Source of the DNA: Candidatus Segatella caccae
GTDB lineage: Bacteria; Bacteroidota; Bacteroidia; Bacteroidales; Bacteroidaceae
DNA length: 28,243 bases
Direction: 5' to 3'
Assembly (NCBI GenBank): GCA_900556395.1
Contig: USOQ01000032.1
Coordinates: forward strand, 1-28,243
The stretch's first letter is position 1; every line of letters begins with the position of its first letter. Shown here piece after piece: positions 14,985 to 23,706 of this stretch. The position numbers and the translations under genes were made by a program. The notes beneath the pieces were generated by a model. The model was not told the origin of the DNA, searched no databases, and saw nothing but the letters and a program-made list of their open reading frames with translations.

Positions 14985-16277
14985 TCAGAATGCTTCGTTG
15001 ATATTAAAGAGGAATCCTCTCTGTCCACTCTTTCCGAAACCATAGTCGAGGCGCACGTTCACATTCTTCTTAAACTCCCATCTATAGCCCAGTCCGAAGT
15101 TGGGCAAGATGTGTCGACTTCTCATCTGGCTGAACTTAGGGAATACCGTTCCTGCGCCCAACCATGCGGTGATGGAGTTTCGTTTCCATACATGTTGGCG
15201 TAGTTCTACGGTTACCTCTATCATGTGCTTGTCGCGGTATCTGCCCTCATAATAGCCACGCATCGCACTGCTGCCACCCAACTGTGCCATCATGCCCCAC
15301 GAAGGATTGCCAAAGTTGAACGTAGAGCGGATGTCTTCTGCCAGCACGGCTCCACGCCAGGGTTGCTGATAGGCATTCATCTGAAGTTCGGTGGTGCTGA
15401 AGGCATAGTCGTTGCCCATGAAGCGAGGGCGCACCATCTGGGTGAGGTTCACATAATAGCCTCGGTGGGGATAGGTGAGGTTGTCACGATTATCCAACAT
15501 GAAGGTGAAGCCCACACCATAGTTGTCGGTATGTCGGTCCATTCCTGCCAAGAGCTCAGGGCGCTCCATGTCCTTGCCGATGATGTAATCGTAAGCCAAA
15601 GAAGGGCCGAGAAAGAGGTTGCTTCCAAGATTCCACAGGAAACTGCCCTTCATGTGTACCTGCCATCGCTTCATGTCGCTTTTGTTGTCGTCGTTGTCGC
15701 CCATGTCGTAACCCATTCCCCAAAACTGACATGGGAAGGAGTAGAAGTAGAGTGTGTAGATAGCACGATAGCGATCGTGGGGAAAGATGTGGGTGCCGCG
15801 CACACCAAGCAGATAGAAGCCTACGGTACTTACATCGCCGAAGAGCGACACGTTGGAGGGTAAGAGCAACGAGTCGGTGGGGTCGGAGCGATAGATGCCT
15901 GCTGCCACTAAACCTAAGCCCAACTTCGTGTCTGTGGCATAGTGGGGACCTCCGATGATGCTAAAGTCAAAACGCTTATCGTTCTTCTTGTTCGCATCGT
16001 TGAAATAGTCGAGTAGCCGTGTTATGAACGATTTCTTCTCGTTCTTCTTTACTTCCACCTTTCCGTCCTCTTCGCTCTTATCGTTTTTATCGTCCTTTTC
16101 GTCCTTTCCGACCTCTTCGCTCTCTTTTTCGTCCTCAGTTTCGACCACTTTTTCTCCTATTCTTACCTCTGCTTCCTCCTTCACGACTGGTTGGGTGAAG
16201 ATAGGGGCTTCCTCTCCTGCCATACTAAGTGTAGGCAAGAGAAGCCATGTGAGGCATGTGAGTAGTGACAGCTTCAT
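14985..16277 (-). CDS. Omp85/BamA-type surface-antigen barrel without POTRA domains
   Basis: An outer-membrane protein of 430 residues. The signal peptide is residues 1-20 (cleavage after SMA). A highly charged, probably disordered linker rich in Glu, Asp and Lys runs from about 33 to 88, followed by a beta-barrel of about 330 residues. The barrel begins with FDFSIIGGPHYATDTKLGLG, has the Omp85 signature in MRGYYEGRYRDKHMIEVTVE, and ends in an aromatic residue (NINEAF). No POTRA repeats are present, so it is not BamA itself. Such short D15-family proteins are common in Bacteroidetes and uncharacterised. The last barrel residues are coded immediately beside repeat copy D. Confidence 0.85.
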   Translation of the reverse strand: MKLSLLTCLTWLLLPTLSMAGEEAPIFTQPVVKEEAEVRIGEKVVETEDEKESEEVGKDEKDDKNDKSEEDGKVEVKKNEKKSFITRLLDYFNDANKKNDKRFDFSIIGGPHYATDTKLGLGLVAAGIYRSDPTDSLLLPSNVSLFGDVSTVGFYLLGVRGTHIFPHDRYRAIYTLYFYSFPCQFWGMGYDMGDNDDNKSDMKRWQVHMKGSFLWNLGSNLFLGPSLAYDYIIGKDMERPELLAGMDRHTDNYGVGFTFMLDNRDNLTYPHRGYYVNLTQMVRPRFMGNDYAFSTTELQMNAYQQPWRGAVLAEDIRSTFNFGNPSWGMMAQLGGSSAMRGYYEGRYRDKHMIEVTVELRQHVWKRNSITAWLGAGTVFPKFSQMRSRHILPNFGLGYRWEFKKNVNVRLDYGFGKSGQRGFLFNINEAF

Positions 16278-16335
16278 ATATATATATATTAATAATGTAT
16301 ATATAATAAAAATAAGTTAGTTAAGCCGAGATTTT

Positions 16336-17295
16336 TTAGTACACCAGTGCCACGTTGTCTATCCACAGCGTATTGCCAGGAGTGCCGATATAAGCACCAC
16401 CATGACTCGAAGAGAACTGCAGGATGAGATGAGAAGGAGTCTCGTTGGCTGATGCCCATCCTGTTTCCTTGATGATGACACTCTTGCCCTTGCTGTTGCG
16501 GGCATAATCGCTACTACGAAGACCCATCAACGAAGCGTCATAGCCTGCCATATGGCGAATGTCTCCGTAATGGATGGTGTATGTAGCATCGTTCACCCAT
16601 CCATTGGTACTCTTGCTATATTTCACAACCATTGTTCCCACGCGCTTAGCAGTGATGTTGCCCTGAGCATCCTCATGGCGCTTTTGCAGATAGAGCACTG
16701 CGATGGCATAGTCACGTCCTTTCACTTGAGAAGCACTGCTAAAACCATTTTGCTTGATACGGTTGGCTGCATTGGGCATCAATGTCTTGTAGTCGAAGCG
16801 TACAGCCTTGGGACGATGTGTGAAAGGGATACCCCAGTTGATAGCTTTAGGTCCATCCTTTGTGCCTGTGATAGGTTCTCTCACGTCGCCCAAGAAGAGC
16901 GAACCTGCAGCCAGTACTTTGATATTGATAAGTCCCAGTACCTTCACCTTCTCGATGTGTGTTTCGAGCTTAGCACAGTAACCATTCTCGTGCTTATCGC
17001 GATACACCGAGTTGTTGGTTTTATAGATGCCCGACACATGTGCCAATACATTCGACGTACCCCATGGCGAACCGCCCTTATTGGTATAGGGAGTATTGCC
17101 ATTGATGGTCATTGATGGTCCCACGGCATAAACCACCTTCTTGTTTCCACCAATAATACCTGATTCTTTGATGTTTCTGATTACCCAGTTATCCATGTTT
17201 CCATACTTGATGGGTACAATCTTTTCTGCGCTTTGTGCTCCTATCGTGCAAGCGAGGCAAAGCGACATAGTCATGCTAAAAATACGATGTTTCAT
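16336..17295 (-). CDS. Exported PCMD-domain protein
   Basis: A 319-residue exported protein with a signal peptide (MKHRIFSMTMSLCLACTIGA, cleaved near AQS-AEK). A Cys at residue 16 lies inside the hydrophobic stretch and a lipobox is not obvious. The rest matches the PCMD (putative carbohydrate metabolism) domain: INWGIPFTHRPKAVRFDYK in the middle and SSSHGGAYIGTPGNTLWIDN plus VALVY at the end, which gives the usual jelly-roll terminus. These proteins are thought to bind glycans or sit at the cell surface in Bacteroidetes, but the ligand is unknown. The gene precedes the Omp85-type barrel by 58 bp of AT-rich sequence and could share its transcript. Confidence 0.78.
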   Translation of the reverse strand: MKHRIFSMTMSLCLACTIGAQSAEKIVPIKYGNMDNWVIRNIKESGIIGGNKKVVYAVGPSMTINGNTPYTNKGGSPWGTSNVLAHVSGIYKTNNSVYRDKHENGYCAKLETHIEKVKVLGLINIKVLAAGSLFLGDVREPITGTKDGPKAINWGIPFTHRPKAVRFDYKTLMPNAANRIKQNGFSSASQVKGRDYAIAVLYLQKRHEDAQGNITAKRVGTMVVKYSKSTNGWVNDATYTIHYGDIRHMAGYDASLMGLRSSDYARNSKGKSVIIKETGWASANETPSHLILQFSSSHGGAYIGTPGNTLWIDNVALVY

Positions 17296-17316
17296 TTCTG
17301 TTTCAATAAATAGGCT

Positions 17317-17325
17317 GCAAAGTTA
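17317..17325 (-). promoter_or_regulatory. Putative -7 box for the PCMD-domain gene
   Basis: TAACTTTGC on the reverse strand, 22 bp before the ATG at 17295, is an exact TAnnTTTG match. A -33 TTG at the right distance is not seen. Confidence 0.45.
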
Positions 17326-17507
17326 GGAAAATATTTGTGACGTTATAGTTTTCTTGTTGTTAAATTATGTTTATTTAAAGATTATTTATCAAACTTTCAT
17401 ACTACTTTCTCCTGATAGTTGATTATGTCTGCATATCGCTCGTAATTTTCTCTTCCGATGATTCGGGGTTGCTGATTCGTGGCGCTGATTGTCTGTGCTT
17501 GTTGTTG

Positions 17508-17607
17508 GTGCAGAATGTTTGTTTCATCATGTTGTTTCATTATGTTGTTTCATTATGTCTGCGCAGATTATTGTAGTTTCAGATTGTTTATGTTGATTAT
17601 TGTAGTG
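17508..17607. repeat. Low-complexity TGTTTCAT / GATTATTGTAG repeats
   Basis: TGTTTCATCATGT is followed by TGTTTCATTATGT twice (about 17518-17558), each shifted by 15 bp. GATTATTGTAGT then occurs twice (about 17567 and 17595). No open reading frame of interest covers them. They form part of the 842 bp gene-free region 17296-18137. Confidence 0.55.
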
Positions 17608-17658
17608 TTTGTCATCGTTGCCTTGAAAAATGAGAAAAAATGGCTTAAAAAATGAACA

Positions 17659-17738
17659 TACTTGCGATGGCCATCGCAAGTACTTTCAACAGCCAACGAA
17701 AGTACTTGCGTTGGCACTTGAAAGTACTTGCGTTTTTT
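17659..17738 (+). repeat. 24 bp palindrome, three GAAAGTACTTGCG copies and a T-run
   Basis: Positions 17659-17682 are a perfect 24 bp palindrome centred on GATGGCCATC. The 13-mer GAAAGTACTTGCG occurs on the reverse strand at 17675-17687 and on the plus strand at 17698-17710 and 17720-17732, the last followed by TTTTTT (17733-17738). The reverse copy can pair with either plus copy or, in part, with its own palindrome partner, so at least three stems exclude each other. Pairing with the last copy would look like an intrinsic terminator on the plus strand. No plus-strand gene follows closely. Confidence 0.75.
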
Positions 17739-17773
17739 ACGGGTGTTATTGACATTGTGGTTTAACGATTTTA

Positions 17774-17901
17774 GTTGATCACTTTACGCTTTATTGATAA
17801 TACGAGTTGACTCAGTTATTACTTATTTATAATTCACGTTGACTCTCTTAATTTTTAGTCATATTTATAGTTGACTACTTATGTTTATAGCCACAAATCA
17901 T
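17774..17901. repeat. Degenerate 32 bp tandem array led by GTTGA
   Basis: GTTGATC (17774), GTTGACTC (17806), GTTGACTC (17838) and GTTGACT (17870) are each exactly 32 bp apart. The second halves of the units are related but weakly conserved (TTTATTGATAATACG, CTTATTTATAATTCA, TTTAGTCATATTTAT). The spacing is close to three helical turns, so the boxes lie on one face of the helix. It is either an operator array or an eroded satellite. Confidence 0.7.
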
Positions 17902-18012
17902 ATCATCCTTCATATTTCAGCAAAGAAACATGTTAGGGGACAATCCTGAGCGTAGCTTCCTTGGTAAGTTTGGGTTGGGTTCAATGCCCTGTGTTGTTTA
18001 CCATTGGGTACG

Positions 18013-18055
18013 AAAAAAACGCAGAGCTCATCCATTCGTGATGGAGAGCTCTGCG
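18013..18055 (-). terminator. Intrinsic terminator of the large barrel gene
   Basis: CGCAGAGCTC (18020-18029) pairs with GAGCTCTGCG (18046-18055), and TCCAT with ATGGA inside it after one bulged base, giving a 15 bp stem. On the reverse strand it is followed by seven T residues (18019-18013). It lies about 85 bp after the stop of the 18138-21140 gene. Confidence 0.85.
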
Positions 18056-18062
18056 TCTAAGA

Positions 18063-18101
18063 ATTTGTTATATAGTTTGAGTATTTGTTATATAGTTTGA
18101 G
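18063..18101. repeat. 20 bp tandem duplication
   Basis: ATTTGTTATATAGTTTGAG occurs at 18063-18081 and again at 18083-18101. It lies between the stop codon of the large barrel gene and its terminator, in the 3' untranslated region. Confidence 0.75.
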
Positions 18102-18137
18102 ATTTTTTTATAACAAAAGAGGGATGAAAAGGGATGC

Positions 18138-21100
18138 TTAGAAGTGGGGGCGTCCGCCTCCAGGAGGCGGTCCCATAGGTGGGCGTCCGTTGAAAGGTCG
18201 TCCGCTAAAGTCGGGATGAGGTCTGCCACTCTGTCGCATAGTTTCGCGAGCCTGCTTTCCTCCGATGATGTTGAGGCGATAGATGACGTGGAGCATGGCA
18301 TAAGAGTTGATGCTGTTGTACTCGGTGTCGGTGCGCGACATGGCAGTAAGGGCACGGCTCAAGGTGCTCTGCTGGTGCAGTAAGTCGTAGAACTGGAGCA
18401 TTACGGTGAGGGGCTTTCCACGGAGGAAGCCCTGTGAGAGCTGTAGATTCCACACCAGCTCGTTGGTGTTCATCGACTTGTCGCTGTATCCTCGTCGGCT
18501 GCTCTGGCTCAGGTCTGTGCTCAAGCTCATGCCCCAGGGCATGGTGGCTGTGATGCTGGGACCATAAGAGAACTGCCAGGTGTCCAGGTTGCTGGCAGCT
18601 TGCAGCTCGTTGCGTGCATGGTTGTAGTTGAGTGTTCCGTTGAGGTTTACTTCGAGCCAACTGTTGCGGTAGCCCATGGATAGACGTTCGCCCACCTGAG
18701 TCTGCTTGGTGGTGTTCTTCTGCGAAGTGGCTCCGTCGAGGCTGAGATATCCCACTGCGTTGGTGTAGGCGAGAGTGGTGAAGGTGTTGATGTTCCATAC
18801 GCCAGCGCTGTCGATGGCGGTATTGAACATGAAAGCTCCTCGTGCATTCCAGTTGCCGTTGATGTTTTCGGGTTGTGTGGTTCTTGCTCCCGTGTTGTCA
18901 TCGTAGGTCACCTTGTCGCTGATGCTGTTGCGCGTCATAGAGAAGTTGACAAATGTCATGAGTGCTCGCTGGTGCTTCTCGATATAGTTATTGTAGAAGA
19001 GTCGGAAATTGTTGGTGAAGGATGGCTTCAGTCCAGGATTTCCTTTCTTGATGTTGAGAGGGTCGCTGTCGTCGGTGATGTCGAGCAGATCGGTCATCGA
19101 AGGCTGTGAAGTGGTGCCTCGATAGTTGATGCGCAGGTTGCTCACCTTGCTGAAACGATAACGGAAGTCGAGGGTTGGTGAGAAGTTGGTGACGGTGCGT
19201 GTCGTTTCGATGTGTTGCCCCATGTAGTCGTAGATGAAGTTAGACTTCTGTGGCTGTATCATGGCTCCGAAGTTGAGATTGTACTTCGGGCGGATGATGC
19301 GCATCGTGAGCTGTGCTTCGTGTATGTAGTTTTTGTACTCAGAATATCGGCTCAGGTCGCTGTCGATGTAATCGCTGAGAGGCAGGGAAAGTGTTCCGAG
19401 ATACTGGTTCCATCCACGATACTCGGGAGTGATGGACGCCCACAGGTTTGCTTCCTCATCGGTGAAACGAGAGAAGTCGTAAGTGGAGCGATCGGTCTTG
19501 GAATACTTGTAGGTGAACTTATAGCTCAGTTGCAGGAAAGTGGCTTTCCATAGAGGCTCGCTATAGGTGGCCTGCAGTGAATAGCTGTAGTTGTCGGTAG
19601 GGGTCACGTTGTAACGATAAGTGTTGTAATGGTCTGGCTCGTTGCCATTTGCCACATCTACGAGGTATAGGTAAGCATTGGTGAGTGAGAGGCTGTTGGC
19701 ATCGGTCTTGCCGTAGCTGCCATCGGCCCGCAGAGTGAAGTTACGCCCCATTGCACTGAGTCGGCGATTGTACTGCAACATGCCTTTGTAGTTTTCAGAC
19801 TCGCTATAGCTGATACTGCTCGACGACTGCAGGTTGACGAGAGCTCCAGCCTGCTGCAACAGACTTTTGCTTGTGCTTACGTCCTCAAGTCCCAGCTCGG
19901 CACGTGCTGCGTCCTCGAGCGGGTCGTTGGTGATCTGGTAAGGATCGGCATTAAACTGTGCCGACAAGCTTCGTGCCAGTGCATCGCTGCTCTTGATGGT
20001 GAACGATGGACGGAACATGATATTGGTCATTGTGTCGGGTTTCCATTCCAGGCGGAAACGTCCGTCCCAGCTGTTGCTGCGCGAGAAGTTCTGGCTGCGC
20101 TTATTGCTGAAAGCTGACTTTTGGCTCACGAAGTTCTCGGAAGCCACCGTGCTGCTGATGTCTCCATCGCTGTGGTTCCATCTCAGCGAGGCGTCCATCT
20201 TGAGTTTATCCTTGTTCTCGTAGTTGTAGTTCAGACCCAGCATCTTCGAGGCGTTGAGTCCCTGCTTGTTGGGTCTCCATCCGCCAGGGCCTCCACCTCC
20301 GGGGAATCCCATGTCGTTAGTATTGTTGGCTGATGCGAAGAGCATGAGTCGGTTGCGATCGTTGAAATAAGCCGCCATGCCTCGTTCGCTGTATCGTTGC
20401 TTGGTGCCTATGCTGAGGTCCATATTAGCTATAAGACCTTTGTTCATGCCTCGTTTGATGCCGAAATCGAGTACGGTTTCCTCTTCTCCGTCGTCGATGC
20501 CTGTCACCTTAGCGAGGTCGCTCTTCTCATCGTAGGCTTTGATCTTGTCGATGATGCTGGTGGGCAGGTTCTTGAGGGCTGTCTTGGTGTCGCCAGTCAT
20601 AAACTCTTTGCCGTCGACAAGTATCTTCTTTACTTCCTTACCGTTGATCTTGATGCTTCCGTCATCGCTCACTTCTGCACCTGGTAGGCGCTTGACGAGT
20701 TCTTCGATGGTAGAGCCTTCTGGGGTGCGATAGGCTGCTGAGTTGTACACGAAGGTGTCTTCCTTGAGTACCACTTTCTTGGCCATGGCTGTGACGGTGG
20801 CAGCCTTGAGCATGATGGCTTCTGACTGGATGTTGATGTGGCCCATGGCGAGGTCTTTGCCTTGGGTCAACTGTATGCGTCGGATGGTGGGCTTGTAGCC
20901 TACGCTGGTAATCTTGAGTAAGTAATTGCCGTCGGCAGGTGCTTGAAGCCTGAAGAGTCCATTCTCATTGGTGATGGCTCCTGCTATGTAAGTGCTGTCG
21001 GTGTGCAGGAGTTGTATGGTTGAAGCCTCTACTGGTTCGTGGGTGCCTTTGTCGATAATGGCACCTGTGATAAGGTGTTGTTGAGCCTGTACTACTATAG

Positions 21101-21140
21101 CGATGAGCAATAGAAGTAGGGTAAGTACTGATTTTCTCAT
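18138..21140 (-). CDS. Large outer-membrane beta-barrel protein with CarboxypepD_reg-like N-terminus
   Basis: A 1000-residue TonB-dependent-receptor-like barrel of the OMP_b-brl_3 type. The signal peptide spans residues 1-19 (cleavage near VQAQ). A carboxypeptidase-regulatory-like domain (about 22-110, with ITGAIIDKGTHEPVEASTIQ and NENGLFRLQAP) is followed by a plug-like region (EELVKRLPGAEVSDDGSIKI, KKILVDGKEF) and a long barrel. A glycine-rich loop GGGGPGG lies at about residue 283, and a proline/glycine-rich tail (RPPMGPPPGGGRPHF) ends the protein beyond the barrel. Ligand unknown: no SusD partner lies next to it, so a glycan SusC role is not supported. It is transcribed alone, with its own terminator, divergently from aroB. 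Neither a TonB box nor the promoter was identified. Confidence 0.88.
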   Translation of the reverse strand: MRKSVLTLLLLLIAIVVQAQQHLITGAIIDKGTHEPVEASTIQLLHTDSTYIAGAITNENGLFRLQAPADGNYLLKITSVGYKPTIRRIQLTQGKDLAMGHINIQSEAIMLKAATVTAMAKKVVLKEDTFVYNSAAYRTPEGSTIEELVKRLPGAEVSDDGSIKINGKEVKKILVDGKEFMTGDTKTALKNLPTSIIDKIKAYDEKSDLAKVTGIDDGEEETVLDFGIKRGMNKGLIANMDLSIGTKQRYSERGMAAYFNDRNRLMLFASANNTNDMGFPGGGGPGGWRPNKQGLNASKMLGLNYNYENKDKLKMDASLRWNHSDGDISSTVASENFVSQKSAFSNKRSQNFSRSNSWDGRFRLEWKPDTMTNIMFRPSFTIKSSDALARSLSAQFNADPYQITNDPLEDAARAELGLEDVSTSKSLLQQAGALVNLQSSSSISYSESENYKGMLQYNRRLSAMGRNFTLRADGSYGKTDANSLSLTNAYLYLVDVANGNEPDHYNTYRYNVTPTDNYSYSLQATYSEPLWKATFLQLSYKFTYKYSKTDRSTYDFSRFTDEEANLWASITPEYRGWNQYLGTLSLPLSDYIDSDLSRYSEYKNYIHEAQLTMRIIRPKYNLNFGAMIQPQKSNFIYDYMGQHIETTRTVTNFSPTLDFRYRFSKVSNLRINYRGTTSQPSMTDLLDITDDSDPLNIKKGNPGLKPSFTNNFRLFYNNYIEKHQRALMTFVNFSMTRNSISDKVTYDDNTGARTTQPENINGNWNARGAFMFNTAIDSAGVWNINTFTTLAYTNAVGYLSLDGATSQKNTTKQTQVGERLSMGYRNSWLEVNLNGTLNYNHARNELQAASNLDTWQFSYGPSITATMPWGMSLSTDLSQSSRRGYSDKSMNTNELVWNLQLSQGFLRGKPLTVMLQFYDLLHQQSTLSRALTAMSRTDTEYNSINSYAMLHVIYRLNIIGGKQARETMRQSGRPHPDFSGRPFNGRPPMGPPPGGGRPHF

Positions 21141-21234
21141 TTCTGTATTTTCTTTTTTCTCAGTTTGTTTGCTGTTTTCTACTTTTTATGTTCTGCCTCT
21201 GTATTTTTACAGATGTTTTTGTTTCGCTTGATAG

Positions 21235-21270
21235 TTTAGACGCTTACTTTTTGATAAGGTTTAGTCTAAA
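21235..21270. promoter_or_regulatory. Inverted repeat in the aroB / barrel gene divergent region
   Basis: TTTAGAC (21235-21241) and GTCTAAA (21264-21270) are perfect 7 bp arms around 22 nt, just upstream of the aroB promoter. A smaller perfect hairpin CTGTA-TTTT-TACAG lies at 21199-21212. Either could be an operator for the divergent genes. Evidence is structural only. Confidence 0.4.
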
Positions 21271-21302
21271 ATGTGTGAAAAGAATGCTAAAAATGCGTTC
21301 TT

Positions 21303-21335
21303 TTGCGTCAAAATGCAGAAAAATACGTACCTTTG
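21303..21335 (+). promoter_or_regulatory. aroB promoter
   Basis: TTG at 21303-21305, 22 bp spacer, TACCTTTG at 21328-21335, about 40 bp before the aroB ATG. The -7 box is exact and the spacer slightly long. Confidence 0.55.
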
Positions 21336-21375
21336 TACGCATTAATTGCATTATTTATAATATATTGATAAATTT

Positions 21376-22422
21376 ATGAGTCAGAGAGTCATCATTTCTA
21401 CCAATCTCGAAAGTGAGATCGCCGAGGCCTTGGCAGAGTGCGAGCACGACAAGATATTTGTGCTTACCGACGAAACCACACTTGTCAAGTGTTGGCCTGT
21501 TGTGAAAAACTATTTCTCGCTCAAGGATGCGAAGGTTATTACCATAGGAGCTACCGATATGCACAAGGACCTCGACACGATGGTTCATGTGTGGAAGTCG
21601 TTGGGCGAGGGAGGTGCGTCGCGCCACTCATGTTTGATTAATCTGGGTGGAGGCATGGTTACCGACTTGGGTGGTTTTGCTGCGGCTACTTTTAAGCGTG
21701 GCATCAACTTCATCAATATTCCAACTACGTTGCTTTCGATGGTAGATGCTTCGGTGGGCGGCAAGACAGGCATTAACTTTGGTGGCTTGAAGAACGAGAT
21801 TGGTGTATTCTGTGATTCGAAGTTTGTGATTCTTAGCACACAGTTTTTACAGACGCTTGACGCAGAGAATATTTGTTCGGGCTATGCAGAAATGCTGAAA
21901 CATGGATTGATTTCTGACGAGCGGATGTGGGCAGAGCTGGTAAGTTTTGACTTGGCGCAGCCTGACCTGAAACAGTTGCAACGCATGGTGGGCGAGAGCG
22001 TGGCAGTGAAGGAGCGCATCGTGGCGCAAGATCCTCATGAGCACGATATTCGCAAGGCTCTCAACTTGGGCCATACCTTCGGTCATGCTTTTGAGAGTTG
22101 GGCGTTGAAACGCAAGCCTGTTCTCCACGGCTATGCAGTGGCTTATGGCTTGATACCAGAGCTGTGGCTGAGTGTGGTGAAGACGGGATTCCCAACAGAG
22201 AAAATGCGTCAGACGGTGAACTTTATCAAGGAGAATTATGGTTCGTTACCAATCACCTGCGATGATTATGACGAACTCATTGAGTTGATGCGTCATGACA
22301 AGAAAAATCAGGATGGCATCATCAACTTTACCTTGTTGGGTGGAATCGGTGATATTCGCATCAACCAAAGTGCCACCATCGACGAAATCAAAGAGGCTTT
22401 CGACTTCTTCCGTGAAGGGTAA
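21376..22422 (+). CDS. aroB: 3-Dehydroquinate synthase
   Basis: Cyclises DAHP to 3-dehydroquinate, the second shikimate-pathway step, using NAD+ and a divalent metal. The 348-residue protein has the NAD-binding GGGMVTDLGGFAAATFKRG (about 91-109), the loop IPTTLLSMVDASVGGKTGIN (115-134), the metal-ligand motif GYAEMLKHGL (about 168-177) and NLGHTFGHAFE with the metal-binding His residues. Length is normal for the family. It is a single-gene unit between a divergent barrel gene and convergent rfbB, with a strong terminator. Its product supplies chorismate, the substrate of MenF in the same window, though no regulatory link is visible. Confidence 0.96.
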   Translation: MSQRVIISTNLESEIAEALAECEHDKIFVLTDETTLVKCWPVVKNYFSLKDAKVITIGATDMHKDLDTMVHVWKSLGEGGASRHSCLINLGGGMVTDLGGFAAATFKRGINFINIPTTLLSMVDASVGGKTGINFGGLKNEIGVFCDSKFVILSTQFLQTLDAENICSGYAEMLKHGLISDERMWAELVSFDLAQPDLKQLQRMVGESVAVKERIVAQDPHEHDIRKALNLGHTFGHAFESWALKRKPVLHGYAVAYGLIPELWLSVVKTGFPTEKMRQTVNFIKENYGSLPITCDDYDELIELMRHDKKNQDGIINFTLLGGIGDIRINQSATIDEIKEAFDFFREG

Positions 22423-22450
22423 AGCCAAGCTTTGTAAAGCACAATAAGTT

Positions 22451-22529
22451 TTGAGCTTTGAATATTGAGCATTATGAGAGTTATTTGTTTTCTCATAATG
22501 ATTCAATGTTCAAAGCTCAATTTTTTTTT
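22451..22529 (+). terminator. aroB intrinsic terminator
   Basis: TTGAGCTTTGAA (22451-22462) pairs with TTCAAAGCTCAA (22509-22520), and the inner ATTATGAGA with TCTCATAAT, making a stem of about 30 bp with small bulges around a loop near 22480-22489. Nine to ten T residues follow on the plus strand. It lies between convergent aroB and rfbB. The reverse side lacks a T-run. Confidence 0.85.
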
Positions 22530-22549
22530 CACACCTTAGAGTGATAGCT

Positions 22550-23686
22550 CTATTTGTTGTCGTACATTGTCTCGTAATACTTCTGGTAGTCGCCAGAGGT
22601 TACATTATCCATCCATTCTTGGTTGTCGAGATACCATTTTACAGTTTTCTCTATGCCTTCTTCAAACTGTAGGCTGGGTTCCCATCCCAATTCGCGCTGC
22701 AACTTGCGAGAATCGATGGCATAGCGCATATCGTGGCCTTTGCGGTCGGTGACATAAGTAATGAGGTCAAGGTCTTCGCCTTCCTTACGACCAAGTAGAC
22801 GGTCGACAGTATTGATGACCACCTTGATGATGTCAATGTTTTTCCACTCGTTGAAGCCTCCGATATTATAGGTCTCTGCCACCTTGCCTTCATGGAAGAT
22901 GACATCGATGGCACGGGCGTGGTCTACGACGTAGAGCCAGTCGCGCACGTTTTCTCCCTTTCCGTATACGGGCAGCGGTTTGCGGTGGCGTATGTTGTTG
23001 ATGAAGAGAGGGATGAGCTTCTCGGGGAATTGGTAAGGACCATAGTTGTTAGAGCAGTTGGTCACGATAGTAGGCATGCCGTAAGTATCGTGGAAGGCAC
23101 GTACAAAGTGGTCGCTGCTGGCCTTTGAAGCCGAGTATGGAGAGTGAGGATTGTACTTGGTTGTTTCCAAGAAGAACTCCTCGCCGTAAGCCTCGTGATT
23201 GTTGTCGCTCGATGCCTTGGTGGTGAAGGGTGCTGGCACACCTTCGGGGTGTGTCATCTGCAAGGCTCCGTACACCTCGTCGGTAGAGATGTGATAGAAT
23301 CGTTTGCCTTCATAGCCTTCGGGTAGACTTTCCCAGTAGGTCTTGGCGGCTTGCAAGAGCGAGAGGGTTCCTATCACATTGGTCTGTGCAAAGGTGAAGG
23401 GGTCTTTGATGGAACGGTCTACATGGCTTTCTGCTGCCAGGTGTATGATGCCGTCTACGTGATAATCGTTCATCAACTTGAGCATCAACTCGAAATCGCA
23501 GATGTCACCCTTCACAAATGTGTAGTTGGGTTTGTCCTCAATGTCCTTCAGGTTGGCTAAGTTGCCAGCATAGGTCAGTTTGTCGAGGTTGATGATGTGA
23601 TATTCGGGATATTTGTTCACGAACAGGCGAACTACATGTGATCCGATGAATCCGGCACCGCCTGTGATGATGATGGTTCGCTTCAT
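22550..23686 (-). CDS. rfbB: dTDP-glucose 4,6-dehydratase
   Basis: Converts dTDP-glucose to dTDP-4-keto-6-deoxyglucose, the second step of dTDP-L-rhamnose synthesis, in the cytosol. The 378-residue extended short-chain dehydrogenase has the NAD-binding GGAGFIGSHV (residues 9-18), HLAAESHVDRSI, the catalytic STDEVYG triad segment with Thr, Asp and Glu, YSASKASSDH carrying Tyr and Lys, and the NCSNNYGPYQFPEKLIP stretch characteristic of RmlB. It follows rfbD with a 20 bp gap and so shares its transcript. rfbA and rfbC are not beside it. Identity is certain; the fate of the sugar (O-antigen, capsule or glycoprotein) is not shown. Confidence 0.96.
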   Translation of the reverse strand: MKRTIIITGGAGFIGSHVVRLFVNKYPEYHIINLDKLTYAGNLANLKDIEDKPNYTFVKGDICDFELMLKLMNDYHVDGIIHLAAESHVDRSIKDPFTFAQTNVIGTLSLLQAAKTYWESLPEGYEGKRFYHISTDEVYGALQMTHPEGVPAPFTTKASSDNNHEAYGEEFFLETTKYNPHSPYSASKASSDHFVRAFHDTYGMPTIVTNCSNNYGPYQFPEKLIPLFINNIRHRKPLPVYGKGENVRDWLYVVDHARAIDVIFHEGKVAETYNIGGFNEWKNIDIIKVVINTVDRLLGRKEGEDLDLITYVTDRKGHDMRYAIDSRKLQRELGWEPSLQFEEGIEKTVKWYLDNQEWMDNVTSGDYQKYYETMYDNK

Positions 23687-23706
23687 TATATTTATTATTT
23701 AAAATG

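Noticed and set aside
18138..21140. SusC-type glycan transporter
   Set aside because: No SusD-like gene or other polysaccharide-utilisation genes adjoin it, and the sequence fits the OMP_b-brl_3 type better.
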